Shown here in pieces: positions 11,901-26,900 of a stretch of DNA of 64,000 bases. The translations under genes were made by a program, and so were the position numbers. Every line of letters starts with the position of its first letter. The first letter of the stretch is position 1. Source of the DNA: Gordionus sp. m RMFG-2023 (Eukaryota > Nematomorpha > Gordioida > Chordodea > Parachordodidae); the NCBI RefSeq assembly GCF_954871325.1, contig NC_088775.1, positions 67,495,561 through 67,559,560 of the forward strand, in the 5' to 3' direction. The notes beneath the pieces were generated by a model, which was given only the letters and a program-made list of their open reading frames with translations, did not search any database and had not been told where the DNA came from.

Positions 11901-14900
11901 TTTGAGACTTTTCTTGATTTTTAAGAGCCGGAATAAGTAAATTTTCTGATTACACAGATATTTATTATTCTATTATCGACAAAAAAAATCAATGTAAATA
12001 TCGGTATCGGATCAACCGTTGGAAATAAATATTATATCGGTAAAAATTGGATCGTTGCACTTCTAAAAAAAATAATAGGTATAGTTAGTATATTTTAAAA
12101 TTATGTCTTTGAGTTAAAAAGATTCGTTTTTTAAGCAGTGTAAAAAAATTACTTAAAAAATATAATCTGATCAAAGCTTAAAATATTTCAATAAAATTTT
12201 TAAAAAAAATCCTCCACCTCTTATGAAAATTCTGAATACACCTATCCCAGTTCATAATATATCGGTTGAAATTTTAGCCTCCTAACATATATTTTTGGAG
12301 ATATTAGGAGTTAAACAAGGAAACCTTATTTGAGCCGATTTTTTAAATTTTTTTAATAAAATTAACATTACTAAAACTATTCAAATTAAGTGTAACCAAC
12401 GGTTATAAATAGGCAAAGCAAAAGCAATAAAAACTTAAAATTTTATTCCATATATATTGTTTTAACTTAATCGAGATATTTTATAATTTATAATGTTTCC
12501 ATTTCACCTTATAAAAGAAAAGTTACAACTAATAAAAGAAAATTTTATAACAAACCAAAATAGGGTATCCTAGTTCAAAAGCTGTTTAACTTAGTCTAAA
12601 CAGCATTGAGTATCGATAAGTCGAATCAGGACACAGCCTAACTACTTCGCTACTTTTAAATAAAATATAATAATTATTTATAAATACATAATTATTAAAT
12701 TTGAAATCGTAATATCGAAATATTTTTAATTTAGAAATTTTATTTATCATTTTTTTTGTCTTATAAATCTATAATCAAAAATTAAAATTTTTCTGAATAT
12801 GAAATGGAATTATCTTGTAATTGATGATAAAGAATCTAGGTAAGGATGTTTTATTTTTTTCTAAAATTTGAAAATAACCAAGAATAATAATTAATAAATA
12901 ATAAAAAAATATTTTGGCCACTTTAGATTTTGACACTCCCCCCATTGCCTATGTCTGATGCCTCCGAAAAAGTCAGTCGACTTATTACGCCCGAATCTCA
13001 ACAGGCCCAACGTTCCTTCGACCTCAGACAACAGCCTTGTACAAAGAGCCTTTCGTCATTAGATAATAAGCGGGCTAAACCTAAACAGGTTCATCAGCTA
13101 CCACCCAACTTCAGATCTTCAGCTTTTTTCCCATCGAACGTTAGCTCATTTTCTTCTTCTCGCGGTTTGAAGGTTAACAATCTAATCAATCCCAGTGCAG
13201 GAATTAAAAACCCGATCAATAATGCTTTTAATTTGGGTAAGCCTAATATTTCCACTAAAAAGTTGCCGCTACCTATGGAAGAGAACAGGTTTTCGACTTA
13301 CAAGAGTTCCATAATAGCCGAAATTCAAAGATTGGACAACGCTATTGACGCCTCAGAGAATAGGATATTGGCTTTAAATAAGGCAAAAGTATGTATATTT
13401 TTAGATTTTTTTGATTGGAATAGGTAGTGCTGTTAATCGACTAAGTCTAGTCGACTGGCCGAAAACTGGACACATTGAGAACTTAGTTTCTAAACTCGAG
13501 TCGTAGACTCCAGCTATGAATTCGAGGGCGAGTATTTCTTAATTACCTTTAATTAAAAAGTAATTTTTAAAAAAAAAAAAATCTGGGAAGACTTACCTAG
13601 CTAATTTTTAGGTAAAAACCACCATAGGGTAGCACAAAAAATTATGTAAACCAATTCTAATTTCAGGAATTATTATATAGATTTATTAGTTTAAAAAGAA
13701 ATTAAAAACTCTTGAGATTTTTCAATATTTTTTATAAAATATCGAAATTATTATGTATACTAGCTGATAGCCCGTCAAGAATGACGGGAAAGCAGAATTT
13801 TCTCCTTTATTCAAAGATGGATGAATTGAATAAAATTCATTCTTAGGATTTGTTAAACAGGAATATATCTGATTGATGGTACCTTAACTTTACCCTTATG
13901 ACAGCAATTCTTGAATCTGCCATCTGAGGGTTTTTCCAAAGAAAAATTTAGGGAATCACAACATTGGCACTTAGTGTTGAGCAAACCACAATAATGTTCT
14001 TATACCAATGATTGTTGTGCAGGACTATCTATCTAAAATAGTACTTTTATACATAAAATAAATCTGAGGCCTGCTAAAAATTATATATTTTTATATTTTT
14101 GTAATTATAACAAATCAGAGACCCGCAGGTCTGGCTTTGTTGTAAACATATAACAAGTCTATAATAATTTTTTTTAAATATTTGTGCTGGGTTATTTCTG
14201 ATTCCCATTTATTATTTATCCATCATTGATTAAGAAAAATATTCTGAAACTTGACTGGCTATCAGTTATTTAAAAATAATGCAATTATTAGTGTCCATTG
14301 TTCAGTATATCCCAAAAATCAAACATCCCTTTCCTCCCTTTACCTATTTGAACTTTTTAAATATGATAAATTTTATTTAGAAATTTCCACTTTATTTGAT
14401 GATAGATAAATCAGTAAAGGTAAATATCTGAATCACAGTTCTCATAAAAATGGCAGGGAATTAGAATTTTATCCTATATTTGATGATTGACCTAAATCAG
14501 AAAAATAAAGGGGTAATTTTTAAATTATCAATCAACGAAAAGGGAGAAGATTTTGATTTCACTATCATCTTTAGGGAGCAAAATGAATATAATGAAAGAT
14601 AAAATAACTAGTGCTACATATCGTGAATGGTTCAAAGTTAACTGGTTTATAAAAGATATAGATACTTAATGTTTGATGAAGAAGAAATGAGCTATCTTAA
14701 AATAAAAGTTGCTTGTAAAAAATATATGATATTTCAACAAGCTTTAATTGATTTTAGTTAAATTTTTTAAATTTTTTTAGGAATAAATTTATGTGTCAAA
14801 AGTGGTAAAATATTTACCCATACAACTTATAGTAATTCTATTCTATTAAACCTTAAAATTTTCGTATCTTGAGTCTTTATACTCAGTCCAGACATAATGA

Positions 14901-17900
14901 TATATTATCTGAGAGATCACAATTTTAATTTTTCAAAAATTTTTGATGGTAGAATCTTATTTTCTTATAAAATTTTGTATATTGTTCTTTAAATTACCAA
15001 AATCTCTCACCGAACAATGAAAATATTTATTCTAGTTATAAAACAAACTCTGAATTGTATGCTATAAAATTATGATCTCTCAGATAACAATTTTATGTCT
15101 GATTGAGTATATGGGTTCAAGACCCAAAAATTTCAAAGGCTGAATATAAATATAAGTTGAAGGCATAAATATTTTACAACTTTTGATAATTAAACCAATC
15201 CCTATAAAGAGGTCAAATAATTTAACTAAAATCAAATTAAAATTATCTGATACTTGGGACAAAACAATTAGAATTGAAAAAAATGGGCTATGGTTGAGCT
15301 TAAAAAAATTAAACCAGATTGGTTAAATTATTTTTAATTAACATATGATAAAATTCAAAATTTATTACAAACCTATATTTATTTTATTGGCACTTATAAA
15401 TATATTTACAATTAATGGTTACAAATTTGTAACTTTATCATATGAAGCTTTCTTGAGTAACATTGAAATCTTTAAAAAAAGACATGCTGAATTTTACTTT
15501 TTTTCCATATATTAATTAGTTATTTTCGTAATCCACTTGTTTTTCATATATTATAGTACATTAGTTATTTTCTTAATCCCTCTAATAGTATTTCTTAAAT
15601 TTATGTTATCTTAATTTTATTTCAAATATTACCATAAATAAAATTAAGGTAAATCTTATACACTCAAAATTACAAATTTTATTATCTTTCTTTTCATCAT
15701 GCTAATATAACCTATTTTTTTATATATATTATAGAACATTAGTTATTTTCTTAATCTCTCTAATAAGTTTCTTAAATGTTATCTTAATTTTTTTTTATTA
15801 TCATAAATAAAATTAAGGTAAATCTTATACATTCAATAAACTAATTTAAGAAAAATTATTACTTTAAAAGTATTTTGTAATGAGATATCTACTGGGTCTA
15901 ACTTCTATACTTAGGAAAGTTGCTATTATTTAAAATTTAAAAATAAGGTAAGTTAAAAAAATCATTACTTTGTCTAACTCCTATACTATGGTTATTGTCA
16001 CTATTTTTCGATTTATTTCTCAAAAAATTGAAACATTAAAATATTTTAAATATAGCGGGTTATTTTGTGAAAATCAATTGTCATATGTTATTAATAATCA
16101 TGTGTTAGTCACGGCCTATAGGAAGATGTTTATATGTGAATTGAAAGTAAGTGAATGAGTGTTTGAATTTGGTATGATATTATCATTGGACCAAATAAGC
16201 TAGGGATGTACCGATATTTTATATCGGTCGAATCGGGCCGATATTTCGCCCATTTTAAAATATCGGTTATCGGCAAATATTTTAAAATTTTCTGATCCGA
16301 TCCGATATAAAATGGCGCTTTTAACAAAATTTAAAAAAAAGTTATATCTAAAAAACCATTTATTTTTATAAATAAAATCGAAATATATTTTTATGTTTAA
16401 TTTTTTTAATAGTAATAATTAGTTAATAAACATTCTGCAATATAGTTATTTTTTTTCGCATTATGTCTAAAAAAGTGTTCATCAATCTCTTCAGAATCTG
16501 TTTTTAGTGATGCTAGTGATATTAACAGTTCCTATCACCGTAGACCGATCTCCGATAAATTGGAAATTTTGGTATTTCTAAAAAGAAATCTTCGATATAT
16601 TAATTTTAAATATTAGTTTCAAATTTCATAATATATTTGTTTATTACTAATTATGTAAATAGATTAATGTTATTACTTATTATATAAATAAAAACCGGTA
16701 TCTTTACAGAATACAAAATTAGAAATGATATCGGATCGATTATCGGCCGATATCAATTTAATATCTGGAATATCGGATCGGATCGGCCTCCAAGAAGTGG
16801 TATCGGTACACCCCTAATAAGCTATGATGATTTGTATTGGACGAATATTTTTTTAAAGAACAATATTGGCTAAATTTGATTGAAATACAATATAAAAAAA
16901 ATTTCATAAAAATGAGGGGTGGGAGTTTTACTTTTTTAAAAATTTTTATAGACAATAATTTTGTATCATAAACTTTTTATATTTGAGTTTTACAAAAGAA
17001 AGAAATAAATATTGTCTAAAAAGAACATTTTTGATAAGTTAAAAATGGAAAATAAAAAAAATAAAATATTAACTCATTATTTTATCCAGAAAAATATTAC
17101 GTAAGCCTGAATATTTTTCCCATAGACGGCACAAAGGTTTTGACATCTTTTAGCGAAATCTCGAGATTAACGCAATATTATTATGGCCATAATATTGAGT
17201 TAGCCGTTTTTAAAAATCGACTCAAATCGAGCCTTTTAACAACACTAACCCTTATTATTTACCAAACCTGAACCGTAAGAAATTTGGCATCCTAAAATCT
17301 AAAAATACCTGTCAACCGGTTTGAACATTTTTATATTTAACACTTTTATAGATGATTAATGATAAGTTTTGCCTGAAAAGTATCACTATATTTTGAGATA
17401 TTTTTCTTTATCGCCATTTGACGGTACCAGTGCTAGATACCCGAGTTAGCATATATAAGTGTTTTCAGTCCTAAAAATTTTTTCTTTCTCCTTATAGATA
17501 TAATTTAACAGAGGAGTATCTTGAAAATATTTTAATTGCATACGGCTCAATATAATTTTTAATGATAAAATTTAAAAAATATTTATTTTTTTACATAATT
17601 CTAGTGTGCTTGTATGCGAAAAGTTTTGAACTAGGTTTTAAAAGTTCAAACCTAACCAATATTATTATTTTTACGAACCTGAACAATGGACCTTTATTTT
17701 TAACCTAACCGATATTCGTTATGGGTTGGATCCCTGGTTTGATAAATTTTTTTCAAAACCCCTCATTTAAGTAGAAAATATAAAAATTACAATCTTGCCC
17801 ACTTAATATTAGTAAAAATACTCATTAATTTTTAATAAAATAAAAGTTATTGGACTTTTATTTTATATGCTTATCTAGAGTCAAGCAACAACGATTTATA

Positions 17901-20900
17901 TAATAAACATCTTTTGGGGTTAAGTGGTTATGCGTAAACGGTTAAAATGTTTTTTCTGATAAATGCCGTAAAAAAGTGATTCTAAGTCATTAATGTCTAT
18001 TCCATATAAAAACAAAAAAAATTTAAATGTAATAATTTGATAATTTATTTAGTGTTATTGAACGGGATCTATTTGAACTTGTTTTTAAAGACGGCTAACT
18101 CAATGTCTTGATGAGAAAAATATTATGCAAGCCTAAAGATTTTGCTCATGTTTGGACATCTATTAGCGAAATCTCGATGCTTAGGCAACATTTTTCTTGC
18201 CAAAATATCACTAGTTTGAACCTATATATTTATTTCCATTTTTTATAGGGTAAAGTAAAAATAAATAATATCTGTAGATTTGTAAAGCAAAATGATTGAT
18301 TAAATAAAGGATTCTAAATCTAAATTGTAAGATGATTATTTGATTTGATTTTAATGCTGAATAAACTACTATAGTTTCACAATAAAATCAAGGTTTTTAC
18401 CGAAAAGACGCGGTTATACAGAAAACATGGGGGTTTTTACCGAAAAATTAGCTAAGCGCTTCTTCCCAGATTCTTAATTTTATTTATTTCTAAAAAACGA
18501 AAAAAATTATTAATTATTATTTAATTTAAAACTCGATAGACATATTTTTGCCGAAGTTATGACAGCACATTACACTCAGAATACAGAAGGTTATTTGGAA
18601 GGTACCTTGACCTTTATGGCCTAAACCACTATATTTATATACCTTGATTATGCAGAAGGAAATGAATAATTTGTAAATATTATCAAAAAATCTATTCAGG
18701 TTGAAATGTCGGAAGAAATTAATTCTCGATTTGCAAAATTGTCTCGATCAACCGTACATAGATCTTTGGGAGTCAAGGAAACCAGTCTTCAAGAAATGAG
18801 AACGGAATCGCTAATTATTAATGGATATAGTTTAATTCAAGGGGTTCTTTCCGATAATCAGGTATTAAAGAATTACGCCCCCCCCCATTTAAACTACATA
18901 TCGCGCAATTAATTTTCTTAAAATTGTCAAGTTTGAGTTATGATGATAATATCCTCTTGCGCTTTATTTTTCAAATAAAAATAATTTTTTAAGATTTTGG
19001 CCCCCTCATTAGCGTTATAAAAATTTTAAACAAGGTCTCAGATTCTCTTTTATGCATTGACTAAATGCACCCCAAAGTTCTATTACTAAATTTATAAATA
19101 TTTACATAAATCCTCGAAATTTGAATTTAGATATAAGGTCTGTAGGTCTGCAACGGATTGATTAAAAAATTCAAACATTTGGCAAGCTGGTATATGTTAA
19201 ATATGCGGGAAAATGAGCAGAATGGGAAATTTATCAAGAAATATATTTTTATTTCATTATGCATTTAAAAGTTTAAGTAAAAATAAATTTAAATAAAATA
19301 AATAAAGAGTCAAACTTAGAGGTGGGCGCGGGCCTAATTTTTCATTCACGGCCCTCCCGCTCACGGTGGTAATAAAAAAATATCACGCTAATTCACGCTT
19401 AGCACTAAAAAATTTTTGACCCGACCCGCCAGCTCACGACAATATTTTGATTCACGCCCGAAAATTCACGGTGTTTCTAAATTTTTCAAAACTATTGCTT
19501 ATCTATAAATCGAAATTTATTTCGAAAAAGAAGAATGCCCATCTTTTTTTATTTCAATTGTGTAAGCCTTTCCTCTAGTAAGAGATTGGCTAAAGAAAAT
19601 AACCTTTCACTAGAAGCCTAATTTGCAGCTGACAAAATTTTACTCGATAATTTTCTCAAAAAAGGAAATGAATATTCCTGCTTCCAAAACTTTAAAATAT
19701 TGTCTTGCTATTTATCTTATATTCATCTTTTAAGTTCATCCTCACAGCTTTCATCGGTGATGTTGATGCTTCATCAGAATTATCTAGAAATATACGGTCT
19801 TTTATGAGTGTAGGAGGGATTAGGAAAGTGATATTTGGTATTGATCATTTAAAATATACGGTTTTTTATAAGTTTAGGATAAGTTAGGAAAGTTATAAAT
19901 GGTAGTTGGCATCGACTTATGCATATCATCTAATTTTATATCATTTAGCATTTTTAAGATTGTTTTATATATATCATTTTCTTCTTTTATTAAAAACTTA
20001 AGTCTTTTGAAATTCGGATCTAGAATTAAACCTACTATAGTGGCTGCATAATAATCTTTTAAATGAAATCTTGTTCTGTATTTTAAGGTTTTGATTATTA
20101 TTGTATCACGTTCAGAAGGTTAACGAAATTTTATTAATTTTTGTTTCCATAGACAAACTTTATTTATTGTTACGAGAATCTGCTCTCAGATTATCCGAGC
20201 ATTCTTTAAATATTGATAAAAATTTATCTAACTCGCGTATGATGCCGATATCAATTGTGGCTAATCTATTTAATTCTTGCTTGCTAAATAAGTACACCTG
20301 TATTTCAGAATATGATTTTAAGAAACTCTGTATCATGATATATACAGAGTTCCATCTCGTTATTCTCGCTATTACATATTGTTTAAGGGTGTGGCTTAGT
20401 TTGCTATTAGCTATGTTTGAAATATTTTACTATTTTTTTTACACCATTTATATTTAAGGCTATTTAAACAATTGTCAAAAATATAATGCATAATATTATT
20501 TAGTATATGGCATATGCTAGCGTTTCGTCATCTTTGAATGCATTTATAAGATTTCTCCGTTATCACTCACAACTAGTGTTGTTAAACGGCTCGTTTTGAG
20601 CCGATTTTTAAAAACGGCTAACTCAATATTCCACCCAAAATAATATTACGCAAGCCTGAAGATTTTGCTTGTAGAATGAACAAAGGTTTGGACATCTATC
20701 AACGAAATCTCAGGGCTTAGGCAACATTTTTCTGGCTAAAATATTGAGTTAGCCGTTTTTAAAAATCGGCTCAAAACGAGTCGTTTAACAACACTACTCA
20801 CAACTATACATTTATTTAAGTAATTTTCTACTTCTGTATATTCTCCTAAAATTGAATTGCACTTTTAATTTTGACGTTTTTTTCATCCATTGCCCTTGTG

Positions 20901-23900
20901 GCCAAAACAAATGTTTTTAATTAAAATCCTGATAATATGTCCTATAATGGTTAAAAAACTTAGATTTTTATAGTCATCCGTCCAAATATCACTGATTATG
21001 GACATTGATCATGCTTTTAATCTTAAATTTTATTTCATGGTATATTTTTGGACCTATAGTATTCATGAGAGTTTTCCGGTTCACAACTTTTATATTTTGT
21101 TATTCAAACACCAACATTTATCTCTTGGCCTAGCTTGTAAAATCCTTCACTTTCTGTTGCATTTAAAGATTGAAGATATTTACAAATAAAATATAACTGA
21201 CTTTTCTGTAAAAAGTTTAAGCAAAATTTAGCATAAAGTCTCGCGATAAAAAAACACCTAAACATAAAAAGAAAAAAGAACTAACAAAATAATACCGGAT
21301 GTTGTTTATAAAATGCGGAAGATTTTTAGTTTTCATAAATTATTCTTTTTTAAAAATAACTAAATTAAATAAGAAAATATATAATATTATTATTAAAATT
21401 GCAAATTTATATTTATAAAAAACAATTATAAAAATTAAAATTTCCGTGATTCACGGGAAATTTATGTTCACGCCCGATCACGCCCGCGGAAAATTTTGGG
21501 AAGGCCCATCACGCCTTGGAATTTAAAATTTATTCACACTCACGCCGTGACACGATGGGTCACGCCTAATTTCACGGCCCGCACCCACCTCTAGTCAAAC
21601 TAACCAATTAAGTATTTTTTTTAACATTTGCCAGCGTTGGCCAAATAAAATATAAATAAATGGGCGGGATGATTTGAACCGTGGATCTACTGGTTGAAAC
21701 GTTTTAAATCAATTGGCGGCGGATGGGATAAAATCAATCCATGTTAGATGGAGTTCTTCAAAACTCGACCTAGCTTGAAAACTCAATTGGTAGATGCAAA
21801 ACCCAACCGGGTTGGGAAATCCTGATTATTTTTTATTTCGGTTGGGTCGGTTTGACAAAATCTTAGGTGGGTTGAAAATGTTGCTACAATATATAATTTA
21901 ATCCATGTAGTGTTGTTAAACTGCTCGATTTGAGCCTATTTTAAAAATATTACGCAAGCCTGAAAATTTTGATCATAGATGGCATAGGACATCTATTAGC
22001 AAAATCTCGACACTTGATTGTATATTATTTTGTTGGGTAAGAATGAGAAAAAACATTTCTTACCACCCGTCGGGTTTTGCCAAAAAATTTGTCTTTAGCA
22101 GGTTTCTTGTTATAGACTTCTAAACTGCTTACCTTTCATTTTTTTCATACATTTGTCACCTTTATTATAACAATTTTTATGACTCTTTCTCCGCCCTCCT
22201 TCCTTTTCAAATAATAATAGTTATTTTTTCTTAACCTCGTTTTAAAGAAACTTTCCCAAGATCGTCACGACAAAATATCTTCCTATCACTTATCCCCGTC
22301 ATCTTCTACTAGTGATGGAGAATCTAAGACCAATCATACTTCCCTCACTCCTTTGACCAATTTGAATGCTATAGGCCCGCGATTTGAATCCAAGTCAATA
22401 TATTCTATTTTATTTCAATTAATATAATTATTTTGATTATCTTTTTACAGGAATCCATTAGTTAAAAAAATGATCGGCCAATATTTGACTAAAAAGCGTC
22501 AAGATGACTATATGCAGGTTTTTATTAAATTCTTACTATTTTTTTGTCTTATAAAGAGCGAAAAAAAAGTTAAATATGTTAGATAACCTCCCCACCACAT
22601 TATTTTATATACTATGTTTTTTTTAAATTACTCACCCAATATTTGAGATAAAAAAAAGTGTTTTTACATCTAAAAAGCAATTTTTTATAAAAATATTTTT
22701 ACATTCCTACCTAACATTAACGCTAAGTCTTTGAAGTACGACGAGACGTATCAAGAAAAATGGGACGCTTGGAACGAATCGATCACAAAATTTAAGAAGA
22801 TCGCCAAGAGAAGGTTACTTTTATAATTTTAATCAGTATGGGGGTTTTATTGTTTTGAAATGGATTTCATTTATTTATGTAATGACATTTTTTTCAACAT
22901 TTTTTTTGATTAAAAAAACGTACATCAATCAGAAATAAAGATTCCAAGGCTAGAGAATTTTTCGAAAATCAATACCCAGAACTGAGAGACGACAGGCTGG
23001 AAAAGGAGAGACTCAATAGGTCATTTTCGTTATTTCCTAAAGTTTTAACTGAGGATTGGGACCGAAACCGAACCCCAAAAATCCTAAGAAACCAAAACCG
23101 GTTTAACATTTATTCGATTCTGATTTTTCTCTAATTATAGTTTCTTTGTAGCTATTGCTATTCTCTAACTGATTTTGTATGTAGGAGAATAGCTCCTACA
23201 TACACCTTTATTTATCTTTTTAAAATTATCTAAAAGAATAGAGTAAATATTAAATAGCATAGATAGACCAATCTTTAGGATCGAATAGAAATAATACTAA
23301 TTATAGTAGCATTAATGGTATAAAATACTTACATAGATTGACGATTCATTTATAAAATGTATTTTGAAGCGTCGTTGAATACAAATCATCTGGTGACAAC
23401 GATACACCTTTATTGATATTTTATATGTTTATAAATAAATGAAACTGATTTTTTAAAGTTTTCATAAAATTTTAATGTAAATTATTTATCAGGAAATAAA
23501 ATGGTGTGTCACCAGCCATAATCTATGATTTTTCTAAGAGGGAGAGAAGCACTACTAGGTTGGGTTTTCCCCGATAAATTTTATTGGAGGTCTTTAGATC
23601 CACTTATTGTAGGCCTTTGGCTATATTAGATTTTTATAAAAATAATTTTGGGCTTTCACTTTTTTTTATAGAATTGAATTATATTCGTCATTTTAAAAAA
23701 TTATAACTTAGTTTTATTTTAAATTTTTCTTTATAATGATAAAATTTATACATTTTGGAAGAAAGAGAGGGGGGATTTTTTTTTTATAAGCTAATGATAT
23801 TTATAATGGGAGTACGCGCCTGTCACCAACTGATTTATATTAATACACATTTAAATGAATGAAGCGCGAGACTAGTTGGCTAAATTATCTGTCATTGAGT

Positions 23901-26900
23901 AACATAAGGCACTAAGTACTATTCAATTCTTGATTGTTTAAAATTATTTTAGTTTTTTTAAGTATCACTAACCATTTTTAAAGCATAATATATGGGTGTA
24001 TTCATTGGTAGGTGAAAAAATGATAAGGTAGGATAGATCGCACACCCCATTTTAAATGCTCTGTATATCTCATTCATATGTTTATGTTTTAATTTGATAT
24101 TTTATTTAATTTAACGATAATTGCATATATAAAAATTATAAATTTTTATAAAGAAAAATGGTTAAAAAAATTGCTATAATTAATAGCTTAATTATAAAAA
24201 ATTTAAAAAAAATCAATCTATAATAAAATATATAAAGTCTTTACTTTACAAATAAAATATTCACAATATTTTTTCTTCCTGAACCAGATATGTCATGTTA
24301 TTTTACTAAGATTACGTGGCTCCTCTCAATTTCTTTTACACTTTCTGTAAAAAATTTCTCATATAACTTTCAAACATTTGCTTAGTCATGGGGGGGGGGC
24401 AAAATATATAAGGTTCAAGAATTATTTAATATCCAAAAATACCTTAACTAAATAATATTTTAATATAAAGTAAGTTTAATATGATTAAATTCCTGTTGCG
24501 AAAGGATACTATATTGCTATAGAATTTATAACAATTATTTAGTATAAAGTTATTTTTTTTATTAAACTCATTGATAATAATCATCTAAATTATAATTATA
24601 TATTTTTGATACCTGTTTTTATTATTTTTATCTAAAGTATGGTTTTAAAATAATAATTAAAAATAAGGTAGCACATACGTAACATTTTGATGTTTATAAT
24701 TTTGTAAAAATATTACTATTAGATCTAATCATAATAATATATGGTTTATATTTTGTTACATTTTATAAATATAAAATATAACAGTAATACTAGTTACCCA
24801 AAGTTTTATTAAATATTATGACTACCATAAAAAAGGCGCAAAGGTAAGGATAGAATTTTTCTATTTTATCATTTTTATTTATTGCCCCAAAATTTCAAAA
24901 CAAACTCATATTTATACTATAGGTTTTTATTTTATACTTTTATAATCAATATTTAAAAAAATTATTTTGGGTAATATTTTAGCCTGTTAAATATCTGAAT
25001 ATGGTCAGCTGAGAGGGGTAAATGTCATATATTCAGATACATTTAGAGCATACTCTAAACTTATTTAATTGAAAATCACATTAAATTTAGTTAATCATTT
25101 AACTATAATTTTTTACTGTTTCTGATGTCATATCTAACAATTGGTATCAAATAATTTATGCCTGTGCTTTTATGTTTAATTTAAATATCACATTAAATAT
25201 ATCTTTTAATATAAGCTCCGTGAAGTTGGCCGAATGATTGCAAGCACTAACAATGAATCATAGCCATTTTAGTGCTTCAAACCGTTTTATAGCCAAAGTT
25301 AAGGAAAATATTATTTTCATGGTAATCGATTTCATGGAATCCAAAGAAATTTTCCAAATCCTTACAAGGTTCCCGTGAACTAGTTGTAGCTATTTTTCCG
25401 TCGGGTATTTGTTTCCTTAAAAAATTAATTAATCTGGCTTTTAGTTCCATATTTTTTGGATCTTTTATCCATTCCCAATTTATATATCTATAAAATGAAT
25501 ATTAATATGACTTACAAGATTTTTCAAAAAATTTTTAATATAAAAAGGAAAAACTGATGTTTAATGTTTCAAATGATTAGATGACAAATCAATATAAAAC
25601 TCGGCTCAACATTTAATAATGAATAAATTTAAATAAAATAAAATTTTATTTTCATTAAATTTTAATTAACAAATATTATTAATATTTAAAAAATAATATA
25701 ATTTATATATTAAATTTAAACTAAAAGGAGCTACTCCCGCTCCTCATTTTTAAAAAGGAGGGGCGCTCCAGCTTTTTTTGAAAAACGGAGCGCCGCTCCT
25801 TAACAAGACTGCATTTTATTTTAATTTTTAATTTTCCCTAAATTCAACCTACCTAATTATTGCATATAATGAATATACTTTAAAGCCTCTAATCAAAATA
25901 CTAAAAAAATAAAAATTTTATATTTAGACCCTCTTTTATTTGATATACCAACTATCACCTATTGTTGGGCAGCATGCCCGAGTAGGTTAATGTTGGGCCA
26001 AATAAAATTTCAAATGATGTTTTCTAAAAAATAGTTTCTATAAAATATAAGAACTATTTAAGATAGCCTATACTTTGAGGGTTCATAACTGGGTTGGGTA
26101 TTTTACCGGTCAAATAGGTCAGTCAATTGATCTTATTTCATCTGTTTGCCAACCTTGGTTAAGAATTTGTTTTATTTATTTAAATTAGTTTAATATTATT
26201 GAATTTATTCAGGTTTGAACGAAAAGTATTTCAACCTCCCCGGTCCCCCTATCAGTTTTTAAATTTTAATATCTTGTTAACATCTCCGGTCTTCAATTCT
26301 TATTTTAGATTTTTTTAGATGCAACGAATTTGTCTCATTTTAAATATATACTTCTTGATTTCTGAGAAATTCAAAAATTATGAGAATCATTTCTTATTTT
26401 GTTTACGAATCAAATGTTGAGTTCTGAGAAATTGAGAAATTATGAGAATCATTTTTTAATTTATTTACGAATCAAATTAATTTTTCACTGAAAATATAAA
26501 ATGAAATATTTTTTTATAATAAAATTATAATGTCATTCACAATTTGAATTAGTGTAGTTCAAAAAAAAAATATTTAAAATTTGAATGTCATTACCAAAAC
26601 AAAAACAAGTAAAAAACAGAAAAACAATTTGAATTTTGAATTTCATTATCAAAACAAAACAATTATAAATAAAAAAACAATTACAACTACTTAACATTTC
26701 ACTTTTTTTTAAGTTTCGCCAACTGTCTATCATCTTATCGTTTGTCTTGCTTACCAGTTTTTTCATCATTTAATGTTCGTTTATCCTTTGTTGGTCTTGA
26801 TAGTTATCGTTAGTCATCACTAGTATATTTCGTTAGTTTTCATACACAAAAAAATCTTGTTTATATAGTATAAGCTATTGAAAGTTTATTTTAAATTTAA

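Noticed and set aside
13425-13520. Complete TAGTGTTG-family element at this position
   Set aside because: Only a divergent left end is visible and its inner sequence does not follow the family core.
20101-20457. 118-codon plus-strand open frame as a host gene
   Set aside because: The minus strand of the same region reads hAT transposase (TRWNSVYIMIQSFL), so the plus frame is its shadow.
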